From positions 558,001 to 622,000 of the forward strand of contig MU008183.1 in the NCBI GenBank assembly GCA_010909165.1: a stretch of 64,000 nucleotides of DNA, read 5' to 3'. The position numbers and the translations under genes are program-made. This DNA comes from Anthoceros angustus. Lineage: Eukaryota; Streptophyta; Anthocerotopsida; Anthocerotales; Anthocerotaceae. Below the pieces are notes generated by a model. That model ran no database searches and was not told where the DNA came from. It saw nothing but the letters and a program-made list of their open reading frames with translations. Shown here in pieces: positions 11,601 to 21,946 of this stretch (the stretch's first letter is position 1; every line of letters starts with the position of its first letter).

Positions 11601-12607
11601 TGCTCAAGGCTCCGCACTAGAAACACCTCACGAGAGAAAAGTTGCATGTTCGATCAGGTTCTGTTGCAAGTTCGTTAGACCTTGCCAGCAGGTTCTGTTG
11701 CAAAGAAGTAATCAAGTGCGTATATTGTTCGTTGCTTTACTGTAGCCTTTCGTGCATTTGGATCCGCTCGAGCTCGCTTGATGAGAATCTGCATAGAGCA
11801 CCTAGTCAGGCTACAGAGAAACTTCCCTACAAACAATGATATTGAGCAAAGGCCAGCATTTGATCACCTCTGCCGTGGCTGCAATAGCAGGGGCACGGAA
11901 ATGGGTCCTTGGATTCCAGTGACCACAGAAGCCTACCATAGCGGCTGCAAAGGCAAACGCCACATGCCTGATGAATTGCTTCAGTGCCCCGTTCCCATCC
12001 TACAAGCAAGAAACTCACATCACCTCGATTTCAAGAAGCGGCTTCCTAAAAGCAGAAACCAGAGCTCTGGTGGCCCAACCCAACAGCCTGTAAAGCACAT
12101 GGGAAACATTTTCCGAAATGCACGTACTGGTCGTCTCTCCACGGGTGCTGGAAGCAATGGCAACGACGTTTCCTCATCCCTCAGAGGCAATAACTGAGCA
12201 ACCAATCTGGCAAGCCTGCTGAACCAAGATGCCTTTCCTTCCTCAGCTAAATTCCCCGGATCATGCCAACAAGCCTCAGTTCTTTCTCCCGTGTGGGGCA
12301 GTCGATCATCCAACTGACAAGCATTGATCAAGTCAGAGGTTCGCTGGACAGCAATTCTCCCTCCTCCTGTCAGGACTTGATGATCTCTTTCCCTTGAACC
12401 ACATCGCAGATTCAACAGGGATCTCCTACAAGCAATGTTGAAGCAAAATATCCCATCCTGCCCAGGTGCAGCGACCCGCAACCGTCTTTTCGACAAATTC
12501 ACTTGCACCCTCCGAGGACCATGACAATCGGAGCAACTGAAAATCGGAGCCACCCAAACGACCGGGAGGGTGCAGTCCCAACTCTGCAGCTTCGCCATGA
12601 TGTGCAT
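8614..12607 (-). CDS. CASTOR/POLLUX/DMI1-family ion channel, probably plastid-targeted
   Basis: About 15 exons on the minus strand. The family forms cation channels with a short membrane part and large RCK/TrkA-N-like domains, in nuclear or plastid envelopes. Visible segments in order: an Arg-rich N-terminus starting near 12607 or 12598 (MAKLQSWDC), transit-peptide-like; hydrophobic AFAFAAAMVGF (11999-11868); AVILLAITAIMTTIG (11536-11491); the pore-like SVWAAWTFVADPGTHAGE (11399-11290); TMGGMLFFALLVGLMSDAVS then EENHTLIVGW (11179-11017, 10937-10777); SASMARAIIVLSPDG (10695-10573); DIVAELAQLDSVKLMKDM (10475-10270); FEDAIPCGLRK (9956-9816); VISEDDDSYQPG (9756-9530); LPLETYDKTIILGS (9264-9125); a C-terminal exon (9030-8614) ending DELIVLTRPAR. 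Most splice sites give perfect phase. The first exon does not: its long frame and the frame needed at 12024 differ, so its structure is uncertain. Plastid PEC-type or nuclear CASTOR-type are both possible. Confidence 0.88.
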
Positions 12608-13154
12608 GCTCGAAAGCTACCTCAGTCGGCCATTCATTCCCCACAACTGTTCAAGCAAATCAGCAGCGCTTACGACACATCTCGGATCAAAACTTCCAAC
12701 ATTGTCCTGAACCCGACATTGGCTTCAATCACAATGCCACCTGCCCGCATTTCAAAGGCAGAACGTTACAGCAGGAGCAAGAAAGAGAGCCTAATTACAT
12801 AAACTGAAGAAAGACCAGTGACCCGACATCAGTGCTGCTCAGCAGAAGATGGCAATTGCAACCTGAAATCCAGGTGACCGATTTACAGAGACTCCTTTCC
12901 ATTGGATCATCCTATCCAAAGGTCAGCGCCTCTCGCCTCCGAAAGATGTTTCCGTTGCTTTTTCTGGAAGGATAGACTTCAAGATTGGGATGCCAGGTGC
13001 TCCATTATTGGTCTCGGAACCCAACTCCGACCAGCTGTCTCCTGCTCACCAGCGGAGCCTTGTGTGCACTTTGGGCAATCATCTTGACATGATTTGGGTT
13101 TGGCAGAATAGTGGGTTAGATGTGCGGGGCGAATTGTGTGCGTCTTGTGCGATT
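12608..13154. other. Spacer between channel gene and MED20
   Basis: Upstream region of the channel gene and 3' flank of MED20. No additional gene seen. Confidence 0.5.
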
Positions 13155-14144
13155 TCATATACCGCTTCTCGACTGTGACATGAGGAACGCCATAAGGGAG
13201 ACATATTGCAGAGCTGTGTGTTGCCAACTGTAGGAGTCACCAAGGCCATACTCAGCATAGCCGGGCTCCAGATGCACAAACTGGCCTAGAAGAGAGCTGC
13301 TTTCAGCAACCACCTCCGCCAAGGAGGAGACGAAGTCTTGCAGAACGGCACGCCCTTGTTCCACAGAACATGCAGGCAGATACTCCACCTGCCAAGCAAC
13401 TATGTCAGACTCCCGCCAAATTACTCACCACCACCACCACCACCACCACCACTGGCTGCGAAAGGCCATACCTCCAAGACGATGCCTCGGATGGTCTCGT
13501 ACGACAAAACAGCTCTGCCAGCCTTCAGCTGGAAGTCACCAAGCTGGTACTGGAACCCCTGAAACCCTATCGCGTCAAGCAGAGCCTATGGATCCACCAT
13601 GCAAAGGGAAGAAGGAACGGAAAAGAAGGGAACCGACCTCAAACACAAGAGACATCCTGTTAGCGTAGAGCTGAAGCTTCTCCATCACGTCCTGCATGGT
13701 GGAGTCTGCCTCCACAACCAAGCGGTCCCCCCGCAGCACGAAGAAGTACTTGCTGGGGGCATCTGACAAAGTGACGCCCAGGAGCTCCCGGGTGCAATCC
13801 ACCGGCATGCCCTGATCTGCCACGGGCCGTGTCAGACACCACAACAGAACCAGTGTCCTCGGCCATGCCCGTGGTCCCATCTAGGGCATCCGAGAAGTAC
13901 CTCGCAAGATGGGCCTGTGGTGCGAGGCCGTCACCTGCCACCGCCCCGCCTTCACTGCGTTGATGCTCTCAATGCACTTCATCACGTCCACCAGCGTCTG
14001 GCTGCCCAGGAGGGAGCCCGAGCTCGGCTGCCAGTGGAGAAGCCTGCAGAACAAAAATCAGCAGCAGCAGCAACCATGAGATTCAGCGACCGGCAAATCC
14101 AAAGCTCGAGGGAGGAAACGAGACCATCACCATTTCACAGGCAT
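13155..14144 (-). CDS. MED20: Mediator complex subunit 20
   Basis: Five coding exons: 14144-14131, 14043-13901, 13816-13638, 13558-13472 and 13388-13155, joining in phase to 218 codons, close to the usual plant MED20 length. The protein starts MPVKWLLHWQP, followed by [95 protein letters not shown], and the C-terminal [23 protein letters not shown]20 is a head-module subunit of Mediator, which bridges transcription factors and RNA polymerase II in the nucleus. The first coding exon is only 14 nt and the Trp5 codon is split by the first intron. The intron at 13471-13389 holds a CAC/CCA microsatellite (13429-13455). Confidence 0.96.
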
Positions 14145-14637
14145 GCTTGAATCCGCTGCCTGCTCCAACCAGGCTACGTTTCTAGCTCCTCTAGCCTCTT
14201 CTTCTCCCGCCTCGCATCCTTCACTCCCTTTCGGCAATTCTCTCGCATAGCTCTTGCCAAAAGCGTTTCACAAATTCACGCCAAGTCGATGATATGACAT
14301 AAAACGAAACATTTACGAGATAAACAGAAATTCAAGCAGCGCAGCCCTTCGGTATGGTTTAGAAGGTCGGTTGAGACAACGCAAAATGGAAAAGTTGGCA
14401 TGTGACATGCCAACCAGGGGTCGGAGAGAGTTCTCCTAGTACGTACCTACGTAATCTGATGCGTTAAGCTCATTTTCTGAGGTGTGCTACCTGAGCTCAT
14501 TTTCTGGCAGTGCTACCTGAGCTCATTTTTGAATAGATTGCTTTATTAGGTAGTTCAGAGCAGCCGTGTGTGGCCGTGCCATCTATTCCGGAACCTTTCG
14601 GACAACCTATCTACTACATAGACTAAAAGCCAAAACT
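14145..14637. other. Spacer between MED20 start and desaturase stop
   Basis: Holds the MED20 promoter and the 3' flank of the desaturase gene. A short degenerate direct repeat (GAGCTCATTTTCTG / GAGCTCATTTTTG) occurs at about 14465-14530. No gene seen. Confidence 0.5.
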
Positions 14638-16161
14638 TCAAATCAATTTCACCTCCCTGTTGAAAATCCAGCTGAAGCTGGCAGTCCTGGAGCCCTTCCT
14701 GGCTTTCAGCACTTGATCACGCTCGGCCAGCTTTCGGATTCGAGGAGGCAGCTTGCAAAGAAAATCCTGAGCTTGCTGAGCTTCACTTGACAAGCCTACT
14801 CTTTCCTCCACCCGCCATTTCTTCATCAGATGTTCCATGATGTCGGCGTAGTCCATGGCTGTGTAGACCCCGGTTCTCTGCGCTACCAGGGAGAAGTCTT
14901 CGAACAGAGTGCGGCTCTTCCCGTCGGTCATATTATGTGCTGGCATGGTGATCTTCTTCCGCATCATGTCCCCAAATGCGAGCATGGCACCGCTAGGGTC
15001 CACATCAAACAGCTTGTCCACAATCTTGGTGTAGGCAACCTCATGGCGCCTCTCATCAGCAGCGATAATTCCGCAGATCACTGCCAGCTTCCCGTCGCCG
15101 TGCTCTTTAGCATGCCTGGCAGTATTACCATGGGAAATGAAGGTGGCTCGTTCCTGGAAGGAGGTGTAGACGAAACCTAGGTAGGGATTGTTCTCCGTCT
15201 GCGGATCCTGCACAGCAAAACATGCTCAAGAGAGTCAGCAGCATGCAGCAGACGGCGTGGAATGGAAGGGAGTCGTCAGGCATGGGAAATCCGATGACAA
15301 GCCCTCTTACCATGCCAGATCCGATTAGGTACTGCGTCGTCTTCTCCACTTGTCTCATGTCTACACGGCCGGTAAGATAGAGGTACTTGTTGAGCAAGTC
15401 TCCATGCCTGTTCTCCTCTGCCGTCCAGCTCCGCGTCCACAGTCCCCAAGGCGTCGAGCTCGAGCCTGTCTCGTCTCTCACCCCGTCCAGCGTGTTCAGC
15501 ATGGTCTGGTACGTAGGCAGGGCTTCCTCGGTGATGGTGTCACCTACAAGACATATCAGGTAATCGTCCGGCAAATGCGATGCCCGCTCCCGCAGTTCCC
15601 GCACTTCGTCCAGAAACGTGTCTGAGGAAGGATCCGGCAGGTGATCTTGCGGCTGCCAGCTTTTCTCCACGGGCTTCAGCTGCGGCAGGAGCTCTTCCTC
15701 GGCCCACGGCTCCAGAGACCGGAATATCTCCAACTTCTCCTGCGGCATGGAGTGCAGCACCTGCTTCGTCCGGTCCGCAGGAGCAAGGCCCTCCCTGGCC
15801 GATTTCTTAGGCACATCGCTCGTCTCCGTCCTGCAAACGCAAGCTTCAGAGATCAGCACACAACAGCAGAGCAGAGCACAGCACAGCACAGCAGAGGACA
15901 GCACAGTACCACACCACACCACGCAACACTCCCGCCAAACCATGCAACACTCCCGCTGTTGAATTGCTCTCACCTGGTAGGTATGGCCGTGGTGGCCACA
16001 ATCTTGGCTCCGCTCGCAGCCTTGAGCCGCAGCCGAGGAGCCTGCTGGACCACGCCGACTCGGGTCCCCAACGCGGCCGAGGAGCCCGATCGCAGACCGG
16101 CCTCCAGGCATGGCTGCGCGTGCAACACGGCAGTCCCCGCCATCGCCATTGCTTGCTCCAC
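14638..16161 (-). CDS. Stearoyl-ACP (acyl-ACP) desaturase, plastid
   Basis: Three exons (16161-15974, 15840-15312, 15207-14638) join to 428 codons. The enzyme introduces the delta-9 double bond into stearoyl-ACP in the plastid stroma, using ferredoxin and a di-iron centre. The N-terminus ([20 protein letters not shown], about 60 residues in exon 1) looks like a chloroplast transit peptide. Mature-protein landmarks are [40 protein letters not shown], the first iron motif [16 protein letters not shown] in exon 2 and the second, [18 protein letters not shown], in exon 3. All iron-ligand motifs are intact and the C-terminus is complete. The plant FAB2/SAD family has several members and I cannot say which paralogue this is. 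Confidence 0.96.
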
Positions 16162-17242
16162 GACCAGCGCCAGGACTCGCCGCTCTAATGTAACCGAGAG
16201 TGGCCAAACCGAATGCGTAGCCTGCTATTCCAAGCAAGGGACTGCATGAAGCCTGGTCTACAATGGAACTACCTTTGCAGCTCGGGAAGTTGGTTGAATG
16301 GACTGCGGGAATTCAGGCATGCAGTAAACTGTCTGTGGACGGACAAAACATAGAAGCCCTGCTTTTGTGCGGCAAGCATCTTGTGGTTCTCTTGCATTAG
16401 GACGATCCTGTCCTGATTCCCGAAGCGTGGAGTTGCAGTGAACGGAAAATGTCATTTTATTATTTCTGGACGAGGGCAACATGGACTGCCTTGGTCGCTG
16501 GTCAAGAAACTCGTTCGTTTTACAGTATGTTATTTATGCAAGTATGACCACTGCACAGCCGATGAAACCTGTTAGCCTGCTGCAAGCGTAAGGCAACACC
16601 GGAGCCTTGCATGAGAGAACCTTCATTCCGAAGAAGCCTTGATAAGAATCTGCTTGTTGGTTGGCTGGCTGGCAACAAGCTCTTTGGAATATGGAAGCTT
16701 ACAAGATGTTTGACATGGAAAACAGCGTTTCTGCCCAGGGTAATTACAGCTCGAAGGCAATGCAGTGCTGCCAGGAAATGAGGCAGCAAGAAATGGGGCC
16801 TAACAATGTGGTATTTGCTCATCTACTCACAGTTCTGTGATACTGGTCGAAGATGGCTTCAAAGGATTTGCAAGCAGCAAGCCTGATGCCGCTGGGCTGC
16901 ATAAGTTACTGTGACATGTCTTCCAGCCCAACAATGGCTTCTCGAGGTTTCTGTGACTGGAATCCAGCTTGCGTCCAGACTATAAGAGGATGGGGCGTAA
17001 ATGTTTCCTTCAGGCAGCCATCGTCGGATCTAAACAGGTAGAGGAACTGATGCTGCGAGGAGGAGAGAAGCTTTTCAGATCACCTGGCCATCTTCTGCAG
17101 TCTGCAGAGATGCTGACACGAATTGCCTGTTTCTCAGGCGGGTGAAGGGCAAGCCTTAATACATTGCTACAAACCTCTAGCTCCGTTTGCTAGAGACTTG
17201 TGGCAGCAATGGGACACTATGCTTGACAGCTCCAAGCTGTGA
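16162..17242. other. Intergenic between desaturase and PPR gene
   Basis: About 1.1 kb holding the desaturase promoter and the PPR gene 3' flank. Small open frames without motifs; no gene supported. Confidence 0.5.
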
Positions 17243-20056
17243 TCAGTCGGAGAAAAGACTGCACACCTCCTGAGGCACGTCGGGTACATGATCGAACTTC
17301 CTCAGGATGGTGCCCGTCATCCTGTCTGGAGCACAACCCACTGACTTCATCTCACGGAATAACCTGCGTGCCTCAGCATAAAACCCAACATTTCCCAGGG
17401 CCTCCATAACAGTGTTGTAGGTGACCAGATCCGGAACACACCCATCTTGTCTCATCTGTGCAATCAGACCCTGTGCTTCCATAACCAGGCCAGCCCTGCA
17501 AAGCCCAGCGGTCAGTGTGTTGTACATCATCAGATCGGATGTGTATTTCTTGGCTCTCATAACCTCATAAAGCGACCAGGCTTCCTGCACTCTGTCAGCG
17601 TGGCATAATCCGTGGATCAACGTGGAGTAGGTGACAACATCTGGGAGTACACCCGTGTTCTCCATATCCTTCAGCAGCTCTAAAGCTTCTTCTACTTGGT
17701 CAGCTTTCCTAAGTGCATTCATCATCGTATTATATGTAACCACATCCTTGGCCACCTCGCTGTCACCCATCTCCAAAAACAAGCTCCTTGCCTCACCTAT
17801 CCGACTCAGTCTGCCCAGACAATCAATGAGAGTGTTGTATGTCACAACACTTGGGACACAGCGATTTTGCTTCATCTCCTCAAAGAGTTCTAGTGCTGTG
17901 TCCAGCTCACCTGACTTCCCTAGCCTGTTAACCAGTATCGTGTATACAACAACATCTGGTACGCAGCCCCTGCCTTTCATCTCGCTGTAAAATCGGAGTG
18001 CCTCGTCGATATCCCCTCGATACCCAATCCCATTGATGAGTGCACTGTATGTGAAGCTATCCGGAGAGAAACCCTTTTTCTTCATGTCATCAAGAAGACT
18101 GTAAGCCTCAGCCAGCTCTCCGGCTTTGCCAAGAGCATTGATAAGTAGGTTGTAAGTGATGACATCAGGTGCACAACCTTGCTGTTGCATCCCAGAGAAC
18201 ACATACAAAGCCTTTTTCAACTGGCCAGCCCTACTTAGCCCATGTATGAGAGCATTGTAGGTGACTGTATCTGGTATGCAGCCACATTTCCACATTTCCG
18301 CGAACAGTTGTAAGGCCTTGTCAATCTGCTCTTCCTTGCCCATGCCATCTATAAGGGTGTTGTAAGTTATCGTGTTTGGGAGACATCGCTTTTGCTTCAT
18401 CTCCTCAAACATGTCGGTGGCCAGCTTCATCTTCCTCGATTTTACCAAGGCACTGATTGCTATGTTGAAGGTGACCTGATTCGGTGTACAACCCGATCTT
18501 TCCATATCTCTAAAGAGGTTGCAGGCGTCCTCCAGCTTACCTGCCTTTGAAAACGCAGTGATCAGCACGTTATAGCTGAACACGTTAGGGACATGGCAAC
18601 CAGCTTTCATCTCCTGGAGAATGTCGGAAGCCTTATCTGTGTGCCCGGCTTTGCAGAAAGCATCAAGAAGAATGGTATAAGTGACAGCATCAGGATCGAA
18701 TCCTCTTTTTCTCGCCTGTTCCATGTGTGCGTACCCTGCGTCTGGACTACCAGATCTACAAAGACCATGGATGAAGGAGTTGTGCGTCACGGTATTGGGA
18801 GCACACCCAGCAACCTCCATCTGCTCAAACAGGCCCCGAGAATCAGCCAGCCGTCCAGATTTCCCAAATCCAGCCATGAGGATGTTGAAGGTCACAACGT
18901 TCAGTTCGCAGTTCATCCCCTTCATCTCTTCGACCAGCTCCAACGCCATATCCATATCCCCAATCTTGCCACATCCATCAATGAGCATATTGTAAATGAG
19001 TGAATTTGGAATCAACCCGACAGCCTTCAGCGCTCGAAGCAGCTCAAGACCCTCGCTCACCCTCTTGCTTTTGCAATACCCATAGATGAGGCTACCATAA
19101 GTAGCAACATTGGCAGCACACCCTCTGTCTTGCATTACTTGGAAGAGCTGGGCAGCTTCATCCACCTTGCCCGCCTTTGCTAAGCAATCAATCAAGCTGT
19201 TATAAGTGGCGATGTCCGGTTGGCACCCTGCAGCCAGCATTTCTTCGTACACCTGTTGAGCAGCTACACAAGACTTGCATTTCCCCAGCAGATCAATCAC
19301 ATGATTGTAATGCACAGCAGTGGGTTCATAACCGAGAGCTTGCAATCTCTGCAAGGCGGTCAGTGCTCCATCTCCATTCCTAACCTTCCCATAACTGCTC
19401 AGTATTGCAGTGATAGTAGCAGCACCCTTTTCACAGCCTGCTCCGTGCATCTCTTCCACCAAGTTCCACAAAGCTACGAAATCTGCCACATTCCCCAGCT
19501 TCTGAATCATGGAGCTGTAGGTGAAGAAGTTGTGATTGTACCCCTCTTGCTGCCTGGCCCAGTTGAAGAATTTGAAGCAGATGTCCACATCCTCCTGTTC
19601 CCGGAGAACTTCGCCCACCTGGAATGCGGTGAGACGGATATTCAGTTGGTCCAGTGCCCTGACCGTGTCATCATCCCACTTGGAGTCACCCAGTATTTTC
19701 AGCAAATCCTTCACCGACTGTTCCTCGTCCTGTTGGGAGACAGGCCAGCGGGTGGAACCAGAAGCTTTGACGCCCACAAGCTTGTCCTCCACAGGTGTTT
19801 CACCCCAGCTAAGACTGCGCCACTGTTCAATCCCACCTTTTCCTGTGCCAGCAGGGAATCCCTGCTTCGAGTGCGGAGGAGGGTTGCTTGACCTGTTGGT
19901 GGGCGTCCGCAGCTCCAGTCTCATTGAGGTTGCCTCTCCTCCTGTGAACGTGAATGCAAAGCAGCAGACACTGATACAGGACATGGATGTTGCACCTGAA
20001 TTACAAGCAGTTCTTGACACTAGTAAATCCATGTGCAACACCTGCGCTTGCAGCAT
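17243..20056 (-). CDS. P-class pentatricopeptide repeat protein, about 22 PPRs
   Basis: Intronless frame of 937 codons. After about 125 N-terminal residues without repeats, canonical 35-residue P-type PPRs run almost to the C-terminus (for example VTYNTLIDCLGRLSRIGEA, VTYSTLIHGLCHADRVQEAW). I count about 22, the last partial. There is no E, DYW or SMR domain. Such proteins bind organellar RNA in a sequence-specific way and stabilise, splice or activate translation of transcripts. The N-terminus (MLQAQVLHMDLLVSRTACNS) is low in acidic residues, so organelle import is likely, but the true start could be one of the downstream Met codons near residue 24 or 44. Residue pairs at the RNA-contacting positions are mostly N/D and N/N. 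It is divergently arranged with the mTERF gene, 258 bp apart. Confidence 0.96.
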   Translation of the reverse strand: MLQAQVLHMDLLVSRTACNSGATSMSCISVCCFAFTFTGGEATSMRLELRTPTNRSSNPPPHSKQGFPAGTGKGGIEQWRSLSWGETPVEDKLVGVKASGSTRWPVSQQDEEQSVKDLLKILGDSKWDDDTVRALDQLNIRLTAFQVGEVLREQEDVDICFKFFNWARQQEGYNHNFFTYSSMIQKLGNVADFVALWNLVEEMHGAGCEKGAATITAILSSYGKVRNGDGALTALQRLQALGYEPTAVHYNHVIDLLGKCKSCVAAQQVYEEMLAAGCQPDIATYNSLIDCLAKAGKVDEAAQLFQVMQDRGCAANVATYGSLIYGYCKSKRVSEGLELLRALKAVGLIPNSLIYNMLIDGCGKIGDMDMALELVEEMKGMNCELNVVTFNILMAGFGKSGRLADSRGLFEQMEVAGCAPNTVTHNSFIHGLCRSGSPDAGYAHMEQARKRGFDPDAVTYTILLDAFCKAGHTDKASDILQEMKAGCHVPNVFSYNVLITAFSKAGKLEDACNLFRDMERSGCTPNQVTFNIAISALVKSRKMKLATDMFEEMKQKRCLPNTITYNTLIDGMGKEEQIDKALQLFAEMWKCGCIPDTVTYNALIHGLSRAGQLKKALYVFSGMQQQGCAPDVITYNLLINALGKAGELAEAYSLLDDMKKKGFSPDSFTYSALINGIGYRGDIDEALRFYSEMKGRGCVPDVVVYTILVNRLGKSGELDTALELFEEMKQNRCVPSVVTYNTLIDCLGRLSRIGEARSLFLEMGDSEVAKDVVTYNTMMNALRKADQVEEALELLKDMENTGVLPDVVTYSTLIHGLCHADRVQEAWSLYEVMRAKKYTSDLMMYNTLTAGLCRAGLVMEAQGLIAQMRQDGCVPDLVTYNTVMEALGNVGFYAEARRLFREMKSVGCAPDRMTGTILRKFDHVPDVPQEVCSLFSD

Positions 20057-20314
20057 GGCTTAAATCAAGCTGCTCCTGGGCTGACTCCGACGTCCATGGC
20101 GAGGGACTCTATTCAGACCACTGAAATACAGTGCTAAGAAACTTTGAGGAACGGGAAACGGAAACGGATGACGTTGTCAGGGCAGCGGAACTGCAGAACG
20201 ATGGAATGGTTCCTTGGTAATGATGTGCTTCCTTCTACAACGGCACTTAAGGCTGCAGCTTCGGACTGCAGATGGCCATGATATCTGTTTGATGGGCGGC
20301 GTTCCATCAGGATC
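20057..20314. promoter_or_regulatory. Putative bidirectional promoter of PPR and mTERF genes
   Basis: Only 258 bp separate the two start codons, which point away from each other. No clear TATA box is seen. Both products are predicted organelle gene-expression factors, so shared control is plausible but is inferred from spacing alone. Confidence 0.5.
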
Positions 20315-21946
20315 ATGACTTGCTGGATGCGCCAACGATCCACCCGGCAAGTTGCGTCTCTCCTCCAGCTTGGAGTTGTACGGTTCTCTGGTCCCCTGAC
20401 AGATGCGGCTGTGCCCAGCATAGGAAGGAGACTTGATTTGGGAAGGCTACGATGCTTTGCTGCAGAGCAGACTGACGTGTTGGAGACAGTGGATGGCCGG
20501 GATGGAGCAGCTGTGGAGAAGCAGCTGGAGAGTGTTGGAATTCATAGAGGCAAGCTCTGGAAGCTGTTGGAACGTGACAAGCAGCTGCTCACATGTCCTG
20601 CCAGTCAGCTCAGTACGTGTGTTCTTTCTCTGACAGAGCTGGGAGTTCAGACCAAGAACTTACCTGGTCTTGTGGAGGAGTACCCTCCCCTGCTTAGAAT
20701 CAACCTCCAGGAGAGATTGCAGGAGATGCTGAAATACTTTGAGGAAGTTGGACTTGAGAGGAGCCTCATTGCTGCGTTGCTGAAGTGCAATGCGGAAAGA
20801 GTGGTCCAGGTAGGAGATGCCAACTTCATGGAAAATATCGCGTACCTTAGATCCATTGGGCTATCGGACGAGCAAGTGTTGAGGACTCTGCGAGGAAACC
20901 CTCAGGTGTTGGTGATGAACCTCGAGACTGACATCAAGCCCAAAATTGCTATTCTGGCAGATCTTGGTCTTGGCCGTGTGAGCATCAACAACTTGTTTGC
21001 TTCATTTCCTCACGTTTTGAGTTACAGTATTGACCAGAGTCTGCTGCCAAAAATCAAATTTTTGATGGAGGTGGGGGTGGAAAGGAAGGTGATTGGTGCC
21101 TTGCTTGGGCGATGTCCTGCCATTCTTGGCAAGAGCATCACTAAAACGTTTGCACAAAAGATCAAGTTTCTCGAGGCAGCTGGCGTGAAGAAGGAGAACT
21201 TGGGTCATGTGATCCACAGATGTCCAACTTTGCTTACTTTGAGCATCAAGAACAACATGACCCCAAAAATCCAGTTTTTTGAAAGCATTGGTCTGGAGAA
21301 GGAGAGCGTTGGTGTAGTTATCACTAGGCATCCTGCCATTTTCGAGTGCAGCATAGAGGACAACTTGAAGCCTACAGTGGCTTTTCTCCAGAAAATGGGC
21401 TTCACTGGGGGTAAGCTTGTGAAACTTATCACCTGGAAGCCTTCAGTGTTGTCGCGGGCCATCGATGGGAGCCTTCAGGACATTCTGAACTTTCTTCTCC
21501 GCATTGGTCTGGAGCCTGGAAGTATTGCAATGGCTAGGGGTGTGATCACTGGTGTCTCCTTTTCCATCTCCACCATGGAAAGCAGAGTGAACCACCTAGT
21601 ACGTTTGGGCTTTTCCTACGACGTTGCATGTGAGATGATACGGAAGCAGCCCTCTCTTCTTGCTCTGAGTGAAGTAAAGATCAGGGAGAAGTATCTCTTC
21701 ATCTCGAAAGCTCTGAACCTTGAAGAAATGGAGGTTGGGTTGATCGCCCTGCTTTTGACATTCAGCCTCGAGATGAGACTGAAGCCTCGAGTGAGAGTCT
21801 TGTCTTGGCTAAGATCCTCTGGTCTGCTCACGAAAGAGTATGCCATTTCCACCACCATGAACATGTCTAATCAAAGGTTCTGCGATACATTTGTGAAGAG
21901 CTTCCCCCTAGCAGATACCATTTTTGAGGAAGCTGCCGCAGGGTAG
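20315..21946 (+). CDS. mTERF-domain protein
   Basis: Intronless frame of 543 codons. About 55 N-terminal residues (MTCWMRQRSTRQVASLLQLG) look like an organelle presequence. They are followed by roughly nine mTERF helical repeats with the typical leucine/proline spacing: LPGLVEEYPPLLRINLQERL, QVLRTLRGNPQVLVMNLETD, NNLFASFPHVLSYSIDQSLL, IGALLGRCPAILGKSITKTF, LGHVIHRCPTLLTLSIKNNM, VGVVITRHPAIFECSIEDNL, LVKLITWKPSVLSRAIDGSL. mTERF proteins bind nucleic acid in mitochondria or plastids and act in transcription, termination or intron splicing. The family is large in plants and the orthologue cannot be fixed from this. The start at 20315 is the first Met in the frame. Confidence 0.95.
   Translation: MTCWMRQRSTRQVASLLQLGVVRFSGPLTDAAVPSIGRRLDLGRLRCFAAEQTDVLETVDGRDGAAVEKQLESVGIHRGKLWKLLERDKQLLTCPASQLSTCVLSLTELGVQTKNLPGLVEEYPPLLRINLQERLQEMLKYFEEVGLERSLIAALLKCNAERVVQVGDANFMENIAYLRSIGLSDEQVLRTLRGNPQVLVMNLETDIKPKIAILADLGLGRVSINNLFASFPHVLSYSIDQSLLPKIKFLMEVGVERKVIGALLGRCPAILGKSITKTFAQKIKFLEAAGVKKENLGHVIHRCPTLLTLSIKNNMTPKIQFFESIGLEKESVGVVITRHPAIFECSIEDNLKPTVAFLQKMGFTGGKLVKLITWKPSVLSRAIDGSLQDILNFLLRIGLEPGSIAMARGVITGVSFSISTMESRVNHLVRLGFSYDVACEMIRKQPSLLALSEVKIREKYLFISKALNLEEMEVGLIALLLTFSLEMRLKPRVRVLSWLRSSGLLTKEYAISTTMNMSNQRFCDTFVKSFPLADTIFEEAAAG

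Noticed and set aside
15125-16237. 370-codon minus-strand frame
   Set aside because: Read-through of intron 1 and exon 2 of the desaturase; the spliced model gives the correct protein.
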